Assembly (NCBI GenBank): GCA_017302295.1
Contig: JAFLDS010000012.1
Span: 1-64,000 of the forward strand
Source: Thauera sp.
GTDB taxonomy: Bacteria > Pseudomonadota > Gammaproteobacteria > Burkholderiales > Rhodocyclaceae
DNA: 64,000 nucleotides
Direction: 5' to 3'
The notes beneath the pieces are model-generated. The model saw only the letters and a program-made list of their open reading frames with translations. It was not told the DNA's origin and ran no database searches. This document shows, piece after piece, positions 54,542-63,248 of this stretch. Position 1 is the first letter of the stretch. The number at the start of each line of letters is the position of its first letter. A program made the position numbers and the translations under genes.

Positions 54542-57500
54542 ATGCTCCGTCTCGCTTTCTCCAACCGTTTCGAGATCCTGCTCGATCGCTTGCTCGACCA
54601 GCTCGCCCACGAGCAGCCCGGGCCGTTCGGCCAGCGCCATGTGGTGGTGCCGAGCAGCGCCCTGCGGCGTCATGTCGAGTTCGCGGTGGCGCAGCGCGAA
54701 GGCGTCTGCGCGAATCTGGACTTCGGCTACCTGGCCCAATGGCTGTGGGCGCAGATCGGCTGCGTGGTGGAGGTGCCGGCGCGTTCGCCCTTCTCGCCGG
54801 CCCTGCTCGCATGGCGGGTGTTCGGACTGCTCGACCCGGCCGCTGCCGCGGGCGGCTGGCTGGCGGCGCATCCGCGACTGGCGCGCTATGTCGAAGGCGC
54901 CGATGCGCGCATGCGCTTTGAGCTCGCCGAGCGCACCGCGCGCGTGTTCGATCATTACCTGACCTACCGGCCGCGCTGGCTTGAGGCCTGGGCTGCCGGC
55001 AAGGTCGCGCTCACCGCCGCCACCGACGCCGAGCGCGCCGACGAGGCCTGGCAGGCCGAGCTGTGGCGCCGCATCCGTGCCGGCATGGATGTCCGTCAGG
55101 ATCATCCGGCCGCGGAGTTCCTGCGCAAGGTCTCGGCGATGAGCGCGGCCGATCTCGCCGCAATCGGGCTGCCGCGCACAGTGCACGTGTTCGGCCTGCC
55201 TGCCCTGCCGCCGCTGTATCTCGAGATTCTGCGCGAACTTGCGCGTGTGGTCGAGGTGCGCCTCTACGTGCTGAACCCGTGTCGCGAATTCTGGTTCGAG
55301 ATCGTCGATGCGCGCCGGCTGTCGTGGCTTGCCAGCCGGCAGCAGGACATGTTCCATGAAACCGGCAACCGCCTGCTCGCCGCCTGGGGACAGCAGACGC
55401 AGGCGCACATCGGCCTGCTGTTCGACGGCGAGCGCGAGGTGGACGAAGAGGCCGTGTTCGCGCCCCATCCCGGCAAACACCTGCTCGCGCGGCTGCACAA
55501 CGCCATCCTCGACCTGCAGGAGCTGGCGCCCGGCAGCGTCGCGCTCGCCGAGCGCGATCGCAGCATCGAGCTGCACGTGTGCCATTCGCGCACCCGCGAG
55601 CTGGAGGTGCTCCACGACCGCCTGCTCGGCCTCTTCGCCGGACGCAACCCGCCGCGACCCGACGAGATCGTTGTGCTGACGCCCGACCTCGATGCCACCG
55701 CGCCCCTGATCGAGGCGGTATTCGGCACCGCACCGGCCGGACGACGCATCCCGTGGCGCATCACCGGGCTGGGTGGCACGCGGGAGAACCCTGCGGCGCA
55801 GGTGCTCGACCGGTTGCTGACGCTGGCGGCGAGCCGCTTCCCGGCGAGCCGGATCTTCGACCTGCTGCAGCAGCCACCGGTAGCGGCGCGCTTCGGGCTG
55901 GACGAGGCGGCGCTCGAGTCGGTGCACGAATGGATGCGGGCGGCCGGCATCCGCTGGGGCCTCGATGGGGATGCCAGCCAGCACACCCTCGAGGAGGGGC
56001 TGCACCGATTGTTTCTCGCCTGGGCGGGGGGTGACGCGGCGCAGCATGCGACCTTCGGCGGGCGTATCGGGGCCGGTGCGCCTGAAGGGGGCGCGGCGCA
56101 TGCCCTCGGCCGCTTCTGGCGCTATGCGCAGACTCTGCGGCGCTTGCGCGATGCCTTGCAGCGCCCGCACGATGCCGCCGGCTGGCGCACGCTGCTGTCC
56201 GACGCGCTCGATGCGCTGGTCTCCGACACCTCGGAGTGGGCCGATGCGCTGAGAGAGGTGCGCGAGGCGCTCACCTCGCTGACCGACGCCATGGACGGTG
56301 GCGGGCTCGCGGCGCCGGTGCCGCTGCAGGTCGTGCATCCTGCGCTGGGCGCCGTACTCGACGATCCGGCACGCGGCGGGGTGCCCGGCGGCAGCGTGAC
56401 CTTCTCCGCTTTGCCGGCGCTGCGTGGCCTGCCCTACCGCGTGGTGTGCGTGATCGGGCTGGACCAGGGGGCGTTTCCCGGCGGCGATCGCCCGGCCGAG
56501 TTCGATCTGCTGGCGGCCCGTCCACAGCGCGGCGACCGCCAGCGTCGGCTCGACGACCGCAACCTGTTTCTCGACGTGCTGCTGTCGGCGCGCGAGGTGC
56601 TGCACCTGTCCCATGTCGGCCGAAGCGTTCGGGACGGCAGCGCGGTCCCCCCTTCGGTCCTCGTCGACGAACTGCTCGACGTCCTCGCGGCCGCCTGTGC
56701 GAGCGAGCCGGCCGATCCCGCTGCGGTGGCGTCGGCACGTCGGCGTCTGACGGTGGAGCATCCGCTGCAGGCTTTCTCCGCTGACTATTTCCTGCCCGCG
56801 GCACGACCCGATCCGCGTCTCGTCAGTTTTCACGAAGAGTATGCGAGCGCGCTGGCGGCGCGCCTCGGCAGGGCGCTGACCGACCTGGCGGAGCCGGGGA
56901 TCGCGACGCTGGAAGCGTGCGAGCAGATGGACAGCGCGGCGGAGGGAGATTCGGACGGCGAGGGCGACGATGACGGGCAGGTCCATGATCCCGTGCATCG
57001 CCCCTTCTTCACCGCGCCGCTGCCGGCCCCGGGCGCCGAGTGGCGCAGCGTCGGTCTCGAGCAGCTGGTGCGCTTCTTCCGCAACCCGTGCCGCTACCTG
57101 CTGCGCGAGCGCATCGGCCTGGACCTGCCCGAAGCCGAAGAGGAGCTGGAGGACGTCGAGACCTTCATCCCGGACTGGCCTGCCCGGCAGGCGCTGGCAC
57201 AGCGTCTGCTGCCAGCGCTGCTGGCCGTGGAGGGAGCGTCGGCGGACGACGACGGTGCGGCATTGATGGCGCTCGCGCGCGCTGGTGGCGAGTACCCGGC
57301 GGGCGCCCTCGGCGAGCTTGAGCTGGAACGCGAGCTGACGCGCCTGAAACAGTTTGCCGACGCGGTCTCGGCGGCGCGCGGCGAGTCGCTGCCACCGCAC
57401 GTGCCACGCCTCGATTTCGAGTTCGAGGGGGAGTACTGGACGCTGACCGCCGCCTTCAGCGACCTGCGGCCACAGGGGCTTCTGCGCCACCGCTACGACG

Positions 57501-57952
57501 ACACCCGCCCGGCCGATTATCTCGCGGCCTGGCTGGCCCACCTCGTGCTGTGTGCTGCGCCCGCCCCAGGCGTCGCCTGCGCGACGCGCGCGGTATCGCG
57601 CAACGGCGGCTTTGCCTTCGCTGCCGTTGAATCGGCGCGGGCACGCGCGATGCTCGCCGATGCGCTCGAGCTTTACCGCGAGGGCCTGTGCGCCCCGCTG
57701 CGCTTCTTCCCCAAGTCCGCCTGGGCCTATGTCATGAACGGCGAGAACGCGTTCAAGGCCCAGGCGAAATGGACGGGCGGAAACCGGCCGTCGTTCGGCG
57801 AAGCCGCCGACCCCGCCTACCGGCTGGCGCTGCGCGGCGTCGGTGCGCCGCTGGATGGACAGTTCTTCGAGCTTGCCCGGCGCGTGCTCGATCCCCTGCT
57901 CGAACACCTGCAGGATGCGCGCCTGGATCATGTGCCGCATGCACCGCTCTGA
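54542..57952 (+). CDS. recC: Exodeoxyribonuclease V subunit RecC
   Basis: A protein of about 1136 residues corresponding to RecC, the Chi-recognition subunit of RecBCD. It begins MLRLAFSNRFEILLDRLLDQ and has VVVPSSALRRHVEFAVAQRE, LYVLNPCREFWFEIVDARRL, FSALPALRGLPYRVVCVIGL DQGAFPG and WRSVGLEQLVRFFRNPCRYL, all familiar from RecC. In-frame ATG codons at 54530 and 54542 and a GTG at 54503 are candidate starts; 54542 gives the family N terminus. The recB and recD genes normally follow directly, but here a cupin gene comes next, so the other subunits must be encoded elsewhere. Confidence 0.92.
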   Translation: MLRLAFSNRFEILLDRLLDQLAHEQPGPFGQRHVVVPSSALRRHVEFAVAQREGVCANLDFGYLAQWLWAQIGCVVEVPARSPFSPALLAWRVFGLLDPAAAAGGWLAAHPRLARYVEGADARMRFELAERTARVFDHYLTYRPRWLEAWAAGKVALTAATDAERADEAWQAELWRRIRAGMDVRQDHPAAEFLRKVSAMSAADLAAIGLPRTVHVFGLPALPPLYLEILRELARVVEVRLYVLNPCREFWFEIVDARRLSWLASRQQDMFHETGNRLLAAWGQQTQAHIGLLFDGEREVDEEAVFAPHPGKHLLARLHNAILDLQELAPGSVALAERDRSIELHVCHSRTRELEVLHDRLLGLFAGRNPPRPDEIVVLTPDLDATAPLIEAVFGTAPAGRRIPWRITGLGGTRENPAAQVLDRLLTLAASRFPASRIFDLLQQPPVAARFGLDEAALESVHEWMRAAGIRWGLDGDASQHTLEEGLHRLFLAWAGGDAAQHATFGGRIGAGAPEGGAAHALGRFWRYAQTLRRLRDALQRPHDAAGWRTLLSDALDALVSDTSEWADALREVREALTSLTDAMDGGGLAAPVPLQVVHPALGAVLDDPARGGVPGGSVTFSALPALRGLPYRVVCVIGLDQGAFPGGDRPAEFDLLAARPQRGDRQRRLDDRNLFLDVLLSAREVLHLSHVGRSVRDGSAVPPSVLVDELLDVLAAACASEPADPAAVASARRRLTVEHPLQAFSADYFLPAARPDPRLVSFHEEYASALAARLGRALTDLAEPGIATLEACEQMDSAAEGDSDGEGDDDGQVHDPVHRPFFTAPLPAPGAEWRSVGLEQLVRFFRNPCRYLLRERIGLDLPEAEEELEDVETFIPDWPARQALAQRLLPALLAVEGASADDDGAALMALARAGGEYPAGALGELELERELTRLKQFADAVSAARGESLPPHVPRLDFEFEGEYWTLTAAFSDLRPQGLLRHRYDDTRPADYLAAWLAHLVLCAAPAPGVACATRAVSRNGGFAFAAVESARARAMLADALELYREGLCAPLRFFPKSAWAYVMNGENAFKAQAKWTGGNRPSFGEAADPAYRLALRGVGAPLDGQFFELARRVLDPLLEHLQDARLDHVPHAPL

Positions 57953-58033
57953 GCAGAGCGACTCGACAGCAGGCGTGGCGCGGGCTAGGTTGAACCGAGG
58001 ACGGCACGCCGTCGCCACAGTGAGGAGGCTGGC

Positions 58034-58441
58034 ATGACCACGAGACCCGCCACGGTCGTTGCTGTGCGCCCCGACAGGGAAGTGCTCACCCGCCAGCGCC
58101 TGCCCTACTTCGTCGGCATCTCGGGCGAAACCGCAGCCAGTCGAGGCCTGTCGATGCACCTGGTGGTCATTCCGCCGGGTGGGATGGCTGCGCCGCACCG
58201 CCATCGCGGCTATGAGACAGCCATTTACGTACTCGAAGGTCGCGTCGAGACCCGCTACGGCCCAGGCCTGCGCGATCGCATCGTCAGCGCCGCCGGCGAG
58301 TTTCTCTTCATCCCGCCCGATGTGCCGCACCAGGCCTTCAACCTCAGCGACACCGAACCCGCGCGCGCGATCGTCGCCCGCAACGACCCGGCCGAGCAGG
58401 AAAACGTGGTGCCTTATGATCCGGCGGAGGATGGCGGCTGA
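58034..58441 (+). CDS. Cupin domain protein, 135 aa
   Basis: A small single-cupin protein. Motif 1 is PPGGMAAPHRHRGYETAIYV then LEGRVETRYG, motif 2 is AGEFLFIPPDVPHQAFNLSD; the two His of HRHR, a Glu and the later His give a likely metal site. TGAGGAGG precedes the ATG. It may be a small dioxygenase, isomerase or ligand sensor; the context (recC upstream, TraT downstream) gives no clue. A strong hairpin follows the gene. Confidence 0.82.
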   Translation: MTTRPATVVAVRPDREVLTRQRLPYFVGISGETAASRGLSMHLVVIPPGGMAAPHRHRGYETAIYVLEGRVETRYGPGLRDRIVSAAGEFLFIPPDVPHQAFNLSDTEPARAIVARNDPAEQENVVPYDPAEDGG

Positions 58442-58467
58442 ACGGAAGGTCGCCCGCCCCCCCGCTT

Positions 58468-58487
58468 GCCCCGCCGATGGGCGGGGC
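58468..58487. terminator. Bidirectional GC hairpin between cupin and traT
   Basis: GCCCCGCC (58468-58475) and GGCGGGGC (58480-58487) form a perfect 8-bp stem with a GATG loop. A second small stem, CCCGG-TGCAGTG-CCGGG, follows directly. They lie between two convergent genes and probably limit read-through from both, although T-runs are missing. Confidence 0.55.
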
Positions 58488-58512
58488 CCGGTGCAGTGCC
58501 GGGCTCCTGAGC

Positions 58513-59253
58513 CTAGAAGAGTCCGGCGACTGAGGTGATGAGGCCCTTCTTGAGTTCAGGCAGCGCTTCGTCAAACTCCAGGTTGACCTTGTTTGCGGTC
58601 GAGGCGATGCGGGTCTGGTAGGTCTTGTACTGGGATTCCTCCGAGTACGTCACGGTGCTGGATCCGCTCGTGCCCTGCTTGAGCTGGTGATTGGAATTGA
58701 CCGTCGCGGTGCGCGAGCCGCGGATGCGTTCCTTGATCTGCAGGTCGGTCACCAGCGAGTAGTAGACATCCTTGACGGCCGCCCCGGCAATGCCTTCGGC
58801 CAGCGCGCCGACCAGGCCTGCGGCCGCGATGCCGCGCCCACCGCTGCCCCCCGCGTAGGCGGCGCCCGCGCCCAGCACCAGGCCGCCGGCGGCACTGGCG
58901 CCGTAGCCCTGCTGGATGACGGCTTCGGTGGCCGTGGGCGACGTCTTGCCGACCTGCAGGATGTTCGCCTGCAGGACGTAGTGTGCAAGGTCGGGGTCGG
59001 CGACCAGGCGATAACCCTTGGCGGCGATAGCCGCCGTCAGCTCCTGCTCGACGGCCAGATCGGGCTTGTCGCTGGTGTTGCGCAATTGGACGAAGACGGT
59101 GCGCTTGTCGGCCGCGACGGGATCGAGAAACACCGTCGAGGACATTTTCGTCTGTACGTCCAGGTTGCGCTTCGAGATGGCAACCTGAGTCGCCGCGCAG
59201 CCGGACAACAGGCTGGCCGAAATGACGATGAGTGCAGCGCGCTTCAACACCAT
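58513..59253 (-). CDS. traT: TraT-like complement resistance lipoprotein
   Basis: A 246-residue outer-membrane lipoprotein of the TraT family. The lipobox is LLSGC with Cys19, followed by KRNLDVQTKMSSTVFLDPVA and VFVQLRNTSDKPDL, typical of TraT. A central Gly/Ala-rich hydrophobic region (GASAAGGLVLGAGAAYAGGS GGRG) is also a family feature. On the F plasmid TraT blocks mating and complement; chromosomal copies occur in free-living bacteria with unclear roles. GGAGAAG lies just upstream of the ATG. No other transfer genes are nearby. Confidence 0.88.
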   Translation of the reverse strand: MVLKRAALIVISASLLSGCAATQVAISKRNLDVQTKMSSTVFLDPVAADKRTVFVQLRNTSDKPDLAVEQELTAAIAAKGYRLVADPDLAHYVLQANILQVGKTSPTATEAVIQQGYGASAAGGLVLGAGAAYAGGSGGRGIAAAGLVGALAEGIAGAAVKDVYYSLVTDLQIKERIRGSRTATVNSNHQLKQGTSGSSTVTYSEESQYKTYQTRIASTANKVNLEFDEALPELKKGLITSVAGLF

Positions 59254-59569
59254 GAGCTTCTCCAGGATGAGGGATATGATTTATGCATGACGGCGGATGC
59301 GGCGGAGCCCTCATGCAGCGCGCCGGAGTTTATATCAATGTCATTATTATGTTTACAGCATTAAGAGGTGTGGCGGCGCCCTCGGCTGCACTCGGCCTGC
59401 GCTTTGGCCTTGCGCTCGTCCTGATCACTGCTATATCGAAGACGTATCGTCGAATTGAAATTGCATCAAGTCGCAGTTCGTTTTTATGCCGCCACCGTCG
59501 AGTTCCGCGTCAGGAGGGTGTCGGGCGTGCTCACCCCAATCGGTTGCCAACTCATTCAGGAGTCGTGCC
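59254..59569. promoter_or_regulatory. AT-richer divergent spacer between traT and the SGNH gene
   Basis: About 316 bases without a supported gene. The stretch 59325-59365 (TTTATATCAATGTCATTATT and onward) is clearly more AT-rich than its surroundings and contains TATAAA on the minus strand, so it probably holds the traT promoter and possibly one for the SGNH gene. A 96-residue frame across it (59283-59573) has no recognisable domain. Confidence 0.45.
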
Positions 59570-60391
59570 ATGAGTTCTTCCCGCATTTACCTCCCCGCCG
59601 AAACCTGGGAGCCGGATATGCCTGCGACGATGCTAGCGATCGGCGATTCCTGGTTCTGGTACCCGCGCAACAACGTGCTGCAGGCGCTGGTGGCGCACAA
59701 GCGGCTGAAGGATCCCTACCGCGTCATCCAGATGCTGGGTTACAACGGAGCCAAGCTCGAGGAGTATGTTTTCGGTCGCTTTGCGAAGCAGGTCGAGAAG
59801 CATCTCTCGCCCGGCTTCCGCACTGCATACTCGGCGATCCTGATCAGCGGCGCCGGCAACGATGCGGTCGACTACAAGCTGGCGCTAAAGCGATCCTGCG
59901 CAGGCTTGAGTACCGGAGCCGAGTGCATCGACGAGGCCACAATGACGGATTTCCTCGGTCGCCTTTCCGCAGCGCTGGGTGCGCTGGTGCAGCGCATCAC
60001 CGTTGCCTATGCAGGGGCGCAACGTCCCGACATCTTCCTGCATTCCTACGACTACCCGGTGCCTGACGGTCGCGGCTTCAAAATCGTCGATCAGCTGAAG
60101 GTCAGCGGGCCCTGGCTCCAGCCGGCGATGTCCGGGCGCAAGGTCGACGACGTCATGCCCTTGCGCAAGGAGATCTGCCGCATCCTGATCGACCGCCTCG
60201 CCGCCGTCTATGAAGATTTCGCTAACCGCAACGAGCGCGTCTACTTCATCCGCTCGACGGGTTGTCTGAAGTCGCCCGATTACGAAAAGGACTGGGACAA
60301 TGAACTCCACCCGTCGGCTCAGGGTTTCAAGCGTGTGGTCGACAAGTGCTGGATACCGGTTCTGGCGCAGCACGGCTACGCAAGGCCGTGA
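59570..60391 (+). CDS. SGNH/GDSL-type hydrolase
   Basis: A 273-residue protein with the blocks of the SGNH esterase fold: block I AIGDSWFWYP with the nucleophile Ser, block III SGAGND, and block V DNELHPSAQGF with the catalytic Asp/His pair. There is no signal peptide. CAGGAG precedes the ATG at 59570. SGNH enzymes act on esters of lipids or carbohydrates, including O-acetyl groups on glycans; the substrate is not evident. It is followed by a convergent small membrane protein gene and then a carbamoyltransferase homologue. Confidence 0.82.
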   Translation: MSSSRIYLPAETWEPDMPATMLAIGDSWFWYPRNNVLQALVAHKRLKDPYRVIQMLGYNGAKLEEYVFGRFAKQVEKHLSPGFRTAYSAILISGAGNDAVDYKLALKRSCAGLSTGAECIDEATMTDFLGRLSAALGALVQRITVAYAGAQRPDIFLHSYDYPVPDGRGFKIVDQLKVSGPWLQPAMSGRKVDDVMPLRKEICRILIDRLAAVYEDFANRNERVYFIRSTGCLKSPDYEKDWDNELHPSAQGFKRVVDKCWIPVLAQHGYARP

Positions 60392-60408
60392 GGCGGCTAC
60401 AGGGGCAG

Positions 60409-60807
60409 TCAGCGCTGGCGCAGCATCGAATGCGCCAGCGCGGTGCGCAGCGTTAGGCCCGTCCTGCGGCTGTGGCGGGCCGCCTTGCGGTGTGAGAGCA
60501 CGAGCGAGGCTGGATCGATCAGGATGGCAGCGACGAGCCCATCCCGGGCATGGACCTCGGCGCAGAAGCCGACGCTGTATCCGTTAGCATCGAGGCCCTG
60601 GCCGATCACGACGGTTGCGTCGTCAGTCTCGGCGTAGGGGCGTCCGGTGTAATTCACGAAGCGTACCTCGCGATTGATGTCGTGCTCGTGCAGCCAGGCT
60701 CCTACGTGGTCGATGACGGACATTGAGGCCAGGTCCGCCCCCTGTCTGCGCAAGGCCGCCGCGACGAAGAGCGCGATCGCGAGCAGGCAGATCAGCAGCA
60801 AGTCCAA
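60409..60807 (-). CDS. Small protein with N-terminal membrane anchor, 132 aa
   Basis: I do not recognise this family. The N terminus has one hydrophobic segment (MDLLLICLLAIALFVAAAL), and the rest is soluble, with FVNYTGRPYAETDDATVVIG and FCAEVHARDGLVAAILIDPA. The best start is a TTG at 60807 with GGAGGA about 10 bases upstream; no in-frame ATG gives a better protein. It converges on the SGNH gene with 17 bases between the stops. Codon use is normal for the region, so I treat it as probably real. Confidence 0.5.
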   Translation of the reverse strand: MDLLLICLLAIALFVAAALRRQGADLASMSVIDHVGAWLHEHDINREVRFVNYTGRPYAETDDATVVIGQGLDANGYSVGFCAEVHARDGLVAAILIDPASLVLSHRKAARHSRRTGLTLRTALAHSMLRQR

Positions 60808-61053
60808 GGGGCCATTCCTCCACGGGTGATCGAAGATCGGTCAGGTGGCCGCGCGGATCGTCGGCGCGGGCAAGACAATACGCCGGCGTGGCGCGCTACG
60901 CGCTAGTCTGAATGAATACCTTGTCATTGCGAACGGCATTGCGCCTGATGCTTACCCGTTTCGGGTGCTTGCGCAATTCCGGCCTTGCCGATAACGCGTC
61001 TTGGGTGCAGGCTGATGGAGGGCTCGGCGGCAAGGTCCGAGCCCGAACAGCCC

Positions 61054-62682
61054 ATGACCTACATCCTTGGCCTGAATGCCTTTCGCAACGATTCAGCGGC
61101 GTGCCTGCTGCGCGACGGCCGCCTGATCGCCGCCGCCGAAGAGGAACGCTTCCGCCGCATCAAGCACTGGGCGGGTTATCCGTGCGATGCGATACGTTAC
61201 TGCCTCGCCGAAGCCGGGATCGAGCCGGATGTCATCGACCTCGTCGCATTTTCTTGCGACCGGGCGGACGGCATGTCGCAGCAGCGCTTGCGCGAGGAAC
61301 TCGCCGACACCGGGTTCGAATGCGCCGTGCAAGCGGTTGACCTTCCGCGGGCGCTGCTGGCGGCAGCGTTCCTCGTGTCTCCGTTCGACGAGGCGGTGGT
61401 CGTCGCGCCGGGCAGTATCGGGCAGGGCGCTTTCTGGGGGGCAGGTCGGGGGACGCAGATCGAGGTCGACGCCAGCCTTTGCCTGCCGGATTCGCTTGGA
61501 CTCTTCTATCGGGCGATCACGCGCTTTCTCGGTTTTCCGCGGGCGGGTGACGAGTACAAGGTGATGGGGCTGGCCCCTTACGGAAGCCCCGTCCTGCTGC
61601 CTGAAATGCGCCGCATCGTGCGCCTGCTGGACGATGGCCGGTTCAGCGTCGATCCGGCCGTGCTTGGCGATGGGCCGGGTGGGTCGGAAGAGTCGATGGC
61701 CGCCGGGCTGCAGGCGCTGTTCGGCCCGCCGCGGCGAGCGGACGAGGCGCTCACCCTGCGGCACCGTGACATCGCGCATTCCGCGCAGGCGATGTACGAG
61801 GAAGCCTTGTTTCATCTGCTCGACGCCTTGCACGCGAGATATCGCTGCGATGCCGTCGCGGTGGCGGGCGACGGCGGGTTGAATTCGGTCGCGAACGGAC
61901 GTCTGCGCGCGCGCACCGCCTTTCGCCATGTCTACGTACCGCCTGCGCCGGGTGATGCAGGCGCGGCGATGGGGGCCGCGCTCGTCGCATGGCACGAGCA
62001 CGACAGCGACGCATCGCGCGCCAGGACCCCTGCGCTCGATCAGGCGGCCTGGGGGCCGGCGTTCAGTGATGCCGACATCGCTCGGGCGCTGGACGACGCC
62101 GCAGATCGAATCCGGCTCGCCGGTTGCGCGCGCGTGTTCATGTCCGATGTCGGCGCGTTGTGCCGCCGCACCGCGGCCGACCTTGCCGACGGCAGGGTGG
62201 TGGGCTGGTTTCACGGGCGCATGGAGTGGGGCCCGCGCGCCTTGGGCGGACGCAGCATTCTCGGTGATCCGAGGCGTGCGGACATGAAGGCAATACTGAA
62301 CCTGAAGATCAAGCGGCGCGAATCCTTCCGGCCATTTGCGCCCTCTGTGCTGCGCGAGGCGGTCGCGGACTGGTTCGAGCAGGACGGAGACGTTCCCTTC
62401 ATGTCGCAAGTGCTGCAGATTCGCGCCGACAGGCGCGCTCGGATCCCGGCCGTGACCCATGTCGACGGTTCCGGGCGGCTGCAGACGGTGGAGCAGCGGG
62501 CGAACCCGCACTATCACGCGCTGATCAGCGCCTTTCGCGACCTGACCGGTGTGCCGATGATCCTCAATACCTCGTTCAACGAGAACGAACCCGTCGTCTG
62601 CCGACCGGAGGAGGCGCTGGCGTGCTTCATGCGCACGCAGATGGACGTGCTGGTGATGGGGCGCTGGATGCTTCGACGCTGA
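61054..62682 (+). CDS. NodU/CmcH-family carbamoyltransferase homologue with degenerate metal site
   Basis: A 542-residue two-domain carbamoyltransferase homologue (TobZ/NodU/CmcH). The C-terminal domain is typical: FHGRMEWGPRALGGRSILGD, IKRRESFRPFAPSVLREAV, and TGVPMILNTSFNENEPVV. In the N-terminal Kae1-like domain, the expected GxxAFHxDSA is GLNAFRNDSAACLL. The His-rich metal motif (HHxxHAASAF in relatives) is VDLPRALLAAAF at residues 96-107, and the following DGxGE region is APGSIGQGAF. Several metal and phosphate ligands are therefore missing, so activity may be altered or lost. The ATG at 61054 fits the family start. Confidence 0.8.
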   Translation: MTYILGLNAFRNDSAACLLRDGRLIAAAEEERFRRIKHWAGYPCDAIRYCLAEAGIEPDVIDLVAFSCDRADGMSQQRLREELADTGFECAVQAVDLPRALLAAAFLVSPFDEAVVVAPGSIGQGAFWGAGRGTQIEVDASLCLPDSLGLFYRAITRFLGFPRAGDEYKVMGLAPYGSPVLLPEMRRIVRLLDDGRFSVDPAVLGDGPGGSEESMAAGLQALFGPPRRADEALTLRHRDIAHSAQAMYEEALFHLLDALHARYRCDAVAVAGDGGLNSVANGRLRARTAFRHVYVPPAPGDAGAAMGAALVAWHEHDSDASRARTPALDQAAWGPAFSDADIARALDDAADRIRLAGCARVFMSDVGALCRRTAADLADGRVVGWFHGRMEWGPRALGGRSILGDPRRADMKAILNLKIKRRESFRPFAPSVLREAVADWFEQDGDVPFMSQVLQIRADRRARIPAVTHVDGSGRLQTVEQRANPHYHALISAFRDLTGVPMILNTSFNENEPVVCRPEEALACFMRTQMDVLVMGRWMLRR

Positions 62683-62695
62683 TTCCGTCCGCGCC

Positions 62696-63100
62696 CTATT
62701 CGGTGTTCGGTGGTGTCGCTGGCCGCACCGGCACGCGCCACAGGAACACCGCCAGCACGATGGCGATGACGAGCAGCATGGCGCGGTGCCAGGCCGAAGG
62801 AACGAGCAGCAGCGACACGCCGAACGACAGGCCCATCAGCGCGAAGGCCCATGGCTTCACCCCCGGCGGCATGCTGCGATGTTGCTCCCATTCGCGCACG
62901 ATGGGGCCGGCGATGCGATGCGCCAGCAGATGACGGTGAAACGCCTCGGAGCTGCGCGCAAAACACGCTGCCGCCAGCAGAATGAAGGGGGTCGTCGGCA
63001 GCACGGGCAGCACGACGCCGAGGACGCCCAGCAGCAAGGCAAGGATGCCCAGCCACAGGTAGATCAGACGCATCAGGCGAGAGTCGTGCAGCTTCGACAC
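62696..63100 (-). CDS. YbaN-like DUF454 inner-membrane protein
   Basis: A 134-residue membrane protein of the DUF454/YbaN family. The hallmark GVLGVVLPVLPTTPFILLAA ACFARSS is present, followed by a cytoplasmic loop (HLLAHRIAGPIVREWEQHR) and two more membrane segments. The start is a GTG at 63100; an internal ATG at 63073 is possible and no clear ribosome site favours either. Function of the family is unknown. It converges on the carbamoyltransferase gene with 13 bases between the stops. Confidence 0.87.
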   Translation of the reverse strand: MSKLHDSRLMRLIYLWLGILALLLGVLGVVLPVLPTTPFILLAAACFARSSEAFHRHLLAHRIAGPIVREWEQHRSMPPGVKPWAFALMGLSFGVSLLLVPSAWHRAMLLVIAIVLAVFLWRVPVRPATPPNTE

Positions 63101-63248
63101 AGGGGAGCGTTCGCGACAAGGAGTGGAAATTTGTCGCGATGTTATCGCGGCGCGCTATCGCTGTTGCACCCGGGGTACTCAATAGGCAGCGGGGGAGGCC
63201 GCACCGCTCGGTGCCGCCTCCCCCGCACGTCGTTTCAAGTCCGGCTTG

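Noticed and set aside
54230-58330. A 1366-codon minus-strand frame antisense to recC
   Set aside because: recC is supported by clear family motifs; the antisense frame has no domain and typical shadow composition.
59283-59573. A 96-codon plus-strand frame in the traT/SGNH spacer
   Set aside because: It has no recognisable domain and runs through the AT-rich promoter region into the SGNH start.
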